A stretch of 64,000 nucleotides of DNA, taken from the NCBI RefSeq assembly GCF_016863115.1, contig NZ_BOOG01000025.1, positions 41,924 through 105,923 on the forward strand, written 5' to 3'. The stretch comes from Sphaerimonospora thailandensis. GTDB taxonomy: Bacteria; Actinomycetota; Actinomycetes; Streptosporangiales; Streptosporangiaceae. The notes beneath the pieces are model-generated. The model saw only the letters and a list, made by a program, of their open reading frames with translations, was not told the origin of the DNA and ran no database searches. Below, piece by piece: positions 61,752-64,000 of this stretch. The first letter of the stretch is position 1. Every line of letters begins with the position of its first letter. The position numbers and the translations under genes were made by a program.

Positions 61752-62468
61752 TTGGACGGGCGAGGATTGGACGAGGCGGGACCGGACCTGCCCGGGGTGG
61801 GTGGCCTCTTCGGCCGCCCGCTCGATCGGGCCTTCTTCGATCGTCCCTCCTGCGAGGTCGCGCCCGACCTGCTCGGCCGCGTGATCGCCCATGGGCCCGT
61901 GGCCGTACGGTTGACCGAGGTCGAGGCGTACGGCGGGCCCGGGCAGGACCCGGCGTCGCACACCTACCGGGGTCGTACGCCGCGTAACTCGGTCATGTTC
62001 GGCGAGCCGGGACATGTGTACGTGTACTTCACGTACGGCATGCACTTCTGCGCGAACCTCGTCTGCCTGCCCGAGGATGTGGGTTCGGCCGTGCTGATGC
62101 GGGCCGGTGAGGTGATCGCGGGAGCCGACGTGGCCCGTTCCCGCCGCCTCGCGGGAGGGAACGGGACGAACGGGTCGTCCGCGGGCCGTACGGCGCGGAC
62201 CGTCCCCGACCGCGATCTGGCGAGGGGCCCGGCGCGGCTCGCGGTGTCCCTGGGCCTGGTCCGGGAGCACAACGGCCTGGACTGCTGCTCGGCCGGCGGG
62301 CGGATCCGGGTCTTCGAAGGGGCGCCGGTCGACCCGTCGCTGGTCAGGACCGGGCCCCGCACGGGGGTCGCGGCCGGAGCCGAGACCCCCTGGCGGTTCT
62401 GGATCGACGGCGACCCCACGGTGTCGCCCTATCGCCCGCACGTACGGCGTCAGCGCACCCGGGTTTGA
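61752..62468 (+). CDS. 3-methyladenine DNA glycosylase (AAG/MPG family)
   Basis: The 238-residue protein has the AAG core: [11 protein letters not shown] (catalytic Glu), [16 protein letters not shown] and [15 protein letters not shown], then a Pro/Gly-rich C-terminus. It excises alkylated purines. The start is uncertain: TTG 61752 follows GGGAG closely; TTG 61767 or GTG 61797 would shorten a non-conserved N-terminus. It lies 8 bp after argH, so it is probably co-transcribed. Confidence 0.9.
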   Translation: MDGRGLDEAGPDLPGVGGLFGRPLDRAFFDRPSCEVAPDLLGRVIAHGPVAVRLTEVEAYGGPGQDPASHTYRGRTPRNSVMFGEPGHVYVYFTYGMHFCANLVCLPEDVGSAVLMRAGEVIAGADVARSRRLAGGNGTNGSSAGRTARTVPDRDLARGPARLAVSLGLVREHNGLDCCSAGGRIRVFEGAPVDPSLVRTGPRTGVAAGAETPWRFWIDGDPTVSPYRPHVRRQRTRV

Positions 62469-62575
62469 TCCGCCGCCTGCCTCGGCCGTAGGCGAGTGGC
62501 GATAGGGTTTCCTGGTCAGGCAGGCTGGTACGGGGGCGTAAGCCGTACATCCATCGATTAGCGAAAGCCAGGGCA

Positions 62576-63841
62576 GTGACAGACTTCCTCGATGAGCTTG
62601 AATGGCGCGACGTCACCGCGCAGACCACCGATGCCGACGCACTGCGGAAGGCACTGGCCGAGGGACCGATCACCGTCTATGCGGGCTTCGACCCGACCGC
62701 GCCTTCGCTCCACGTGGGAAACCTGGCCACGCTGCTGATCCTCACCCGCTTCCAGCGGGCCGGTCACCGGCCCATCGGTCTGGTCGGCGGCGCGACCGGC
62801 CTCATCGGTGACCCGAGCGGACGCAGCACCGAGCGCGCGCTGAACTCGGAGGACGTCGTCGCGGAGTGGGTGTCGCGGATCCGGGTGCAGGTCGAGAAGT
62901 TCCTCTCGTTCGAAGAGGGACCGACGGCCGCGTCCCTGGTCAGCAACCTTGACTGGACGGCCGGGCTGTCGGCGATCGAATTCCTGCGTGACGTCGGTAA
63001 GCACTTCCCGGTCAACCGCATGCTGGCCAGGGAGTCGGTGTCGGCCAGGCTGGCGGGGGAGGGGCTCAGCTACACGGAGTTCAGCTACCAGATCCTCCAG
63101 GCCAACGACTACCTGGAGCTGTACCGCCGGCACGGCTGCACGCTGCAGGTCGGCGGCAGCGACCAGTGGGGGAACATCACCGCGGGTGTCGACCTCATCC
63201 GCCGTGTCGAGGGCGCGCACGTCCACGCCTACACCGGAAAGCTGATCACGAAGGCCGACGGCACCAAGTTCGGCAAGACGGCCGGCGGCGCCGTCTGGCT
63301 GGATCCCGCCCTCACGTCGCCGTACGCGTTCTACCAGTACTGGCTGAACGCCGACGACCGCGACGTCGCCCGCTTCCTCAAGGTCTTCACCTTCCGCTCG
63401 CGTGAGGAGATCGACGAGTTGGAGAAGGCCGTGGCCGAGCGTCCGGCGGCGCGGCAGGCTCAGCGCGCTCTGGCCGAAGACCTGACCACCCTGGTCCACG
63501 GCGAAGCCGAACTGGCCCGGGTCGTCGCCGCATCCCGGGCGCTGTTCGGGCAGGGATCACTCGCCGAACTCGACGCCCGGACCCTCGAGTCGGCGCTGGC
63601 CGAGGTCCCGAAGGCCGCCGTATCCGCGCTGGGCGCGACGTACGTCGACCTGCTGACCGAAAGCGGCCTGGTCGAGTCGAAGTCGGCCGCGCGGCGCGCG
63701 GTCAAGGAGGGCGGCGCCTACCTCAACAACGTGAAGATCACGGACGAGGAGTACGTGCCGACCGGCGATGATCTGCTCCAGGGGCGCTTTCTCGTGCTCA
63801 GGCGCGGCAAGAAGACCATCGGCGGCGTCGAGGTCGCCTGA
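62576..63841 (+). CDS. tyrS: Tyrosyl-tRNA synthetase
   Basis: The 421-residue class I enzyme has a HIGH-type segment [12 protein letters not shown] (about residues 45-56), the tyrosine-binding [13 protein letters not shown], the KMSKS equivalent KFGKT near residue 230 and a C-terminal S4 domain ([16 protein letters not shown]). GTG 62576 follows a CAGGG. A GATAGGGT at 62501-62508 may be its -10. No T-box leader is apparent. Confidence 0.97.
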   Translation: MTDFLDELEWRDVTAQTTDADALRKALAEGPITVYAGFDPTAPSLHVGNLATLLILTRFQRAGHRPIGLVGGATGLIGDPSGRSTERALNSEDVVAEWVSRIRVQVEKFLSFEEGPTAASLVSNLDWTAGLSAIEFLRDVGKHFPVNRMLARESVSARLAGEGLSYTEFSYQILQANDYLELYRRHGCTLQVGGSDQWGNITAGVDLIRRVEGAHVHAYTGKLITKADGTKFGKTAGGAVWLDPALTSPYAFYQYWLNADDRDVARFLKVFTFRSREEIDELEKAVAERPAARQAQRALAEDLTTLVHGEAELARVVAASRALFGQGSLAELDARTLESALAEVPKAAVSALGATYVDLLTESGLVESKSAARRAVKEGGAYLNNVKITDEEYVPTGDDLLQGRFLVLRRGKKTIGGVEVA

Positions 63842-63868
63842 TCCGCGGTGTTGCCGTGGTCGGGTCGG

Positions 63869-63907
63869 GTGAGGCGGGGACGGGTGGGCTGCTCGTCCCT
63901 GCCTCAC
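63869..63907 (+). terminator. Terminator hairpin after tyrS
   Basis: GTGAGGCGGGGACG and CGTCCCTGCCTCAC pair over 14 bp with one G-T wobble and an 11-nt loop, 27 bp after the stop. The remaining bases to the window end (63908-64000) show no gene. Confidence 0.6.
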
Positions 63908-64000
63908 GTCCGTGCCCGGGGGGGAATGTCGTCGCGGGTCGGCGTGTTGTCATCCACGGTGCCCGATAGGTGTGACACGGCTTGGTCGTTGGGCGTTGTC

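Overview
The window comes from a chromosome of a high-GC Gram-positive actinomycete. Evidence: very GC-rich codon third positions, many GTG and TTG starts, ATGA/GTGA stop-start overlaps, a phosphatidylinositol-mannoside pathway (pgsA-patA-pimA), an Eis-like acetyltransferase, and a CGAAC-N4-GTTCG LexA box. From memory the gene order matches the thrS-to-relA, relA-to-alaS and infC-to-argH blocks of Streptomyces and Mycobacterium. The tone of several proteins suggests Streptosporangiales, but that is inference. Almost everything is core genome; no phage, IS element, CRISPR array, tRNA or rRNA was seen.

Layout. 1-1963: 3' part of thrS and a HIT-family Ap4A-type enzyme. 1990-8202 (minus strand): a polytopic membrane protein with an alkaline-phosphatase-like ectodomain, a secreted DUF187 glycosidase and an EF-G-like GTPase. 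8378-11614: PI-phosphate synthase, PIM acyltransferase, PimA and a small membrane protein in one overlapping operon. 11725-16360: DUF3048 lipoprotein, pdxST, yebC, Eis-like protein. 16427-18682: ruvCAB behind an SOS box. 18992-25335: yajC-secD-secF, apt, rel. 25624-31696: DUF349 protein, cyclophilin, metallo-hydrolase, hisS, aspS. 31871-37948: second cyclophilin, rarA, two small membrane proteins, alaS. 37962-41684: ruvX, two tandem mltG genes, aroE. 41965-45468: infC-rpmI-rplT, rRNA methyltransferase, PAS histidine kinase. 45599-49287: pheST. 49389-52728: accessory block (GNAT, Uma2-like protein, a possible small transcript, a polysaccharide-deacetylase remnant, acyl-CoA ligase) between pheT and argC. 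52918-61743: complete arginine cluster argCJBDFRGH. 61752-63841: DNA glycosylase and tyrS.

What stands out. Four gene boundaries (near 4.2, 25.4, 31.7 and 58.9 kb) carry the same element, a 53-bp tandem unit beginning GTGATCTTGCAG. Its copies are spaced exactly 53 bp apart, and at two convergent boundaries they meet head to head in strong palindromes. I see no described family that it clearly matches, and it is the best candidate here for something new. Other notable points: infC must start at an ATC codon behind an attenuator-like leader; aroE and argB carry in-frame minisatellites; two gene relics persist (a NodB deacetylase piece directly after the acyl-CoA ligase stop, and a membrane-protein tail before rarA); and a gene-free stretch near 50.65 kb has a perfect TGTGA-N6-TCACA site, a good promoter, a 16-codon ORF and a strong hairpin.

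Start codons were chosen from ribosome-binding sites, overlaps and remembered family N-termini. Family assignments are from reading motifs; no database search was run.
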